A stretch of 64,000 nucleotides of DNA, from the NCBI RefSeq assembly GCF_958295425.1, contig NC_081148.1, positions 15,322,958 to 15,386,957 of the forward strand, read 5' to 3'. Position 1 is the first letter of the stretch; every line of letters starts with the position of its first letter. Shown in pieces: positions 60,707 through 64,000 of the stretch. The notes under the pieces were generated by a model. That model did no database searches, was not told the origin of the DNA, and worked only from the letters and a program-made list of their open reading frames with translations. Source of the DNA: Solea solea (Eukaryota; Chordata; Actinopteri; Pleuronectiformes; Soleidae). The position numbers were made by a program, and so were the translations under genes.

Positions 60707-62167
60707 CTCTAAAACAGCACCACTAGCTTGACTGTATGTTTGGTGCCTGTGTTTATTTGTTTTCTTGCAGACAAACAAACTCTCGGCACTAATCAAAGAA
60801 AAATATCTGAGTAATCAAATGAATCCTGGCAGCAGCGTCTGCCTGCGTGATTAACCTTTATGCTCTGAAGCTTCTGGCCAATGTTACAAATTACCTTGAG
60901 CAACAAAAGTGCTGATATCCAACACGGAGCGTGTCATGTTTAATAACATCTGCAGCTTTTTGTGATGTTTTGTGAAATGGCGGCGCAGTGAAGACCTACA
61001 CTGACTTGATTATTTCCCAAACATGTTTGAGATCACATATTCATGAGGCACGAGGTAGATCAGCTTGATTGCTTCAGCGTTTCAGCATCTCGCCTGTCAG
61101 TACCAACGGAGCCTTTGGGTCTTGTGTTGCTTCTTAGAACTGTTGCCTTAGCAACAGGCTGTAATAAGTGACACCCTGTTTGCATTCACAATCATGTGAT
61201 TGGGATTTATTCCTTGAGCAGAGTGGGGGGTAAAGGAGCGACCCCACTGCTGTGCGGTCTCATTATCTTGGCCCATATGCTAAGAAAACATCTGATGTGA
61301 CAGCGGATGACCAGAGTTTCACATTTCACAGATGAACGACAGCGCAGTTATGTCTCAACTGAATGATTGTGATAATGGCAGCTGCTGGTTGGAGGCCTAT
61401 TTAACTTTTTCCAGTTTGTCCATCCTGAACCACCTCTCTGTGATGCATGTGTGACATGTAACACTCACCTCTCATGAGGGGGAAGCCTGCAGTTAACAAT
61501 GAGGGAACGGCCATCAAGTGTGGTGAGCATATGCTGGTGTGACCCCTGTGTGTCTCTACTGTATGAGTATTTATTAATTCACAGATAAGGGTGGAGGCCG
61601 CTGCTCCTTCTCACCAGGATTCATTATTTTCTGTTCTGGACTCCCGCTGCTTATGTTAATGTTTCATGAATTTCCATAACAAAATAGGCATCAAGGTAGG
61701 CAGCAAAATCACTTCAACCCAGCGTGGATTTTAAATGCGCCATTTCACAGCCAATCATTCAGCAGTGAAGTGTGGAGGGTTCCAGAGAGACGAGCGAGAC
61801 AAGTGGGGGACAAAGGACAACGCGGTCCGTCTGCTTTGTCCTAACTTCGCTAGCTCACCATTTATTATTCACAAGCCATTACAGCTGTGAATTTTCACTT
61901 CTGTTTACTACGACAGTAATTGAAAAACAGTTCAGGACTCATCACATCAGTGTTGATTTACGGCGACGATGATGATGCATAGCAGTATGAACTCATTAAT
62001 AGACATGACTCATTTAGCATCATTATCAGATTGCCTGAGCCTCCTTGAGAGGTGTTAACTGTTCAAAACGAGCTGATGGAGATGATTAAAATGACACCAG
62101 GAAACACTATTTGGGCTTTTCAGTCGCAGAATGCCACATCCTTTCTCTCCGAGATGCAACTCGCAAA

Positions 62168-62170
62168 ACA

Positions 62171-62199
<29 letters not shown>
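62168..62199. repeat. (CA)16 microsatellite
   Basis: A pure CA run. Confidence 0.95.
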
Positions 62200-62203
<4 letters not shown>

Positions 62204-64000
62204 CATTTTCTCATTCACTTTTAATTGGCTCATTTAGTGATGTGTGCAAGGGAAGTTAAAAAAAAGAAAGAAAAGCTTTGTTGAGCTTAAACTGGACTAA
62301 CAAAGTTTTAGAGTGAGTCTGAGGAGAGTTTTGTGGTTTGGAACAGACACTGACATTAATTGAGAGCGGCTGGAGCGTCTGTCCATGCCACCCTTCTCTC
62401 TTGTCTCCGGGCTAAACACCTCTTGCCACAACTGTCAGCTCCTGCAATTGATTAAGTCAGTCTTGCCCAAAGGAAGACACAAAGTCACAATTATGATGAA
62501 CGCTTGGACGATTCCTTTAAATCCACCTTGTGGAGGGTTTTTTGCTGTAATATACTTTTGTTGAGCTTGGTAATAACAAGTAGACTGGTCAGTCAACAGT
62601 GATGGCTCGGAGTGAATTCAGGGACTCATTCAGACGAATCACTGCAGTAACGTTTCTCACTGGCTGTTGCGAAGGGAAAAAATTGCATTTCTGGGACCCG
62701 AGTCAGTTTTATTCCATCGAACATCTATCAGTTCACCAATCTATTAACAAAGGCTGTCAGATCTATGGGCTTAGGTGCATCTCACCTTCAGCGTCTCACC
62801 TCAATATCTCCTCCCTCTCTAGCTCAATACTCTCTGCTCTAATATATATGACCAATCCTTTCAGAAGCCAATTCAGAAGCTAACCACCACAGTGCAGGCT
62901 TCTATTAGGCTGTGATAACGTGAGGTTTGACCATCTGTCAGCACTGTGACTGTTAGATAAACTTCACACTCGGTGCCCGAGAGAATCAGAGGGGAGAGAG
63001 AAATCAAGTACTGCCTTTGGCTCTGCCTTAAACAAGCCGTGTCAAAAACATCCACAGAGAAGAGGACAAAAAGGGCCCGTGACCCCTCAGACTCCCAAAC
63101 CTCTGGAGACAGGGCGGTGACCGTCCTGTCATGAGCTCTGACACCAGCCATCACTGCCACCGGCACAAAATAGGCCCCTGTCACATCTCAAAATGGGATC
63201 CAGGCACTCCATGTGCAATCAGGCCTCCATCAGTGACTGATGACCACAGAGTGAAATATGAGGGAAGACATGGAAGAAGTGGCCAAAGTAAATAAAAAAA
63301 ACAAAAAAAAAGTGAAGCCATTTTGATCAGTAACCCTTTCAAAGCACGGGATTTGCAGATGTTTCAATGGTTGACCAACATTTTCTGTTATTGAAACAAG
63401 AGACTGCAACGAAAAATCTGCAATAATGTTTACGTTAGAATGAGACAAAGCTGTGATCACTCTTAATTATTTAAGCTACAATGCACGCGCCTTGAGAATG
63501 AGTCTCTCTGATAACAAATACCTCTTTCATTTCACTGATTATAATCACTTTGCAGTTAAAGTCTAATGTCTCTGAAAGTCCCTGAACTGTGAAGAGAGAG
63601 AGATCACTTTGCTTTTTACCAAAAATAAACTCTCAAACTCTCACATATTGACCTCCGGCTGTTATTATTTACTGAAACACACAAGTTGCCGTGAGTGTGA
63701 ATACATGTTAAGTTGCAGGATATGTGAATAGTGGAAATACAGAGTTATGTTCCACCGACACCACTGAGCTGCAATTATACTCCAGACTGATGCATTGTCC
63801 TTTGTGCCAACAGATTTCTTAAGCTCGAATGTGCTCGTACCCTCCTCACTATAGCCCAAGCCACTGAGATATGAATTCAATAACAGACTGCTTTATTTTC
63901 TCCAGTCGTTTGGTCTTAACCAGCTGGAGAGGCCAGAGACAAAACACAGCATCTGGCGTGGGAGAGAGTGGACGCATTTGTCTGCCTGGCTTTGTATATG

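Larger units (their letters stand above)
55066..64000. other. intergenic region downstream of macrod2
   Basis: No exon-like or gene-like sequence was recognised. It holds a dead LINE (55660-56787), a poly-C run (57946-57972), a SINE tail copy (59897-60024), a hAT element (60233-60706) and a CA repeat (62168-62199). The stretches 56.8-59.8 kb and 60.8-64.0 kb look single-copy and could include conserved non-coding sequence, which cannot be judged from one genome. Chance frames of up to about 100 codons occur on both strands with no recognisable family. Confidence 0.65.

Noticed and set aside
62873..63184. Minus-strand frame of 103 codons downstream of macrod2
   Set aside because: No recognisable family, no splice context and no promoter signal; a frame of this length is expected by chance on 64 kb.
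53043..64000. Search for a neighbouring gene after macrod2
   Set aside because: I found no exon with family resemblance; the only coding-like text is the dead LINE.
1..64000. CRISPR arrays, operons or prokaryotic signals
   Set aside because: All regular repeats are microsatellites and the introns and repeats are vertebrate in type.

Overview
The window is animal nuclear DNA, almost certainly from a teleost fish. It is AT-rich, full of CA/TG and TA microsatellites, and carries fish-type interspersed repeats: a tRNA-headed SINE ending in a GGATGGATGG tail, non-LTR LINE fragments ending in GAT repeats, hAT elements, and a TTAA-type MITE. There is no prokaryotic-style gene packing. Most long open frames are chance frames in introns or repeats.

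The one gene I can support is the 3' half of macrod2 (mono-ADP-ribosyl hydrolase / O-acetyl-ADP-ribose deacetylase), on the + strand. An exon at 19684-19762 encodes the end of the macro domain (the VIFCVFLETDFNLYKKKM block). It is followed by nine exons: 26055-26093, 27678-27737, 32983-33021, 33457-33501, 35961-36104, 37373/37376-37435, 49923-49961, 50325-50396 and 53020-53042 (TGA at 53040-53042). They join in one open frame with GT-AG introns and give a 173-residue tail: about 36% Asp/Glu, 15 Lys, and no Arg, aromatic residue or Cys. Every internal tail exon is a phase 1-1 exon with a length divisible by three, so each could be skipped or added without breaking the frame. The upstream exons (N-terminus and most of the macro domain) lie outside the window.

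Layout: 1-19683 is the 3' part of a large intron, with a 200-N gap at 17533-17732 and a SINE flanked by a target-site duplication. 19684-53042 is the coding part, with introns of about 0.4 to 12.5 kb holding microsatellites, a hAT element, a two-copy unknown repeat, and a LINE nested inside a MITE. 53043 to about 55065 is the 3' UTR. It contains a MITE with 73-nt inverted arms and a separate 13-bp perfect stem-loop, and ends at an AATAAA at 55042. From about 55066 to 64000 is intergenic sequence with an internally deleted LINE, a SINE copy and a hAT element with a perfect 8-bp target-site duplication. I recognise no second gene.

The most interesting signal is the exon design of the macrod2 tail. 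Phase-1 introns combined with a final exon base of G make each junction codon GNN, nearly always Asp or Glu. The gene also shows a tandem NAGNAG acceptor, an in-frame alternative acceptor for the last exon, and inverted-repeat structures in its 3' UTR. All calls come from reading the sequence by eye; family names rest on recognised motifs, not on a database search.
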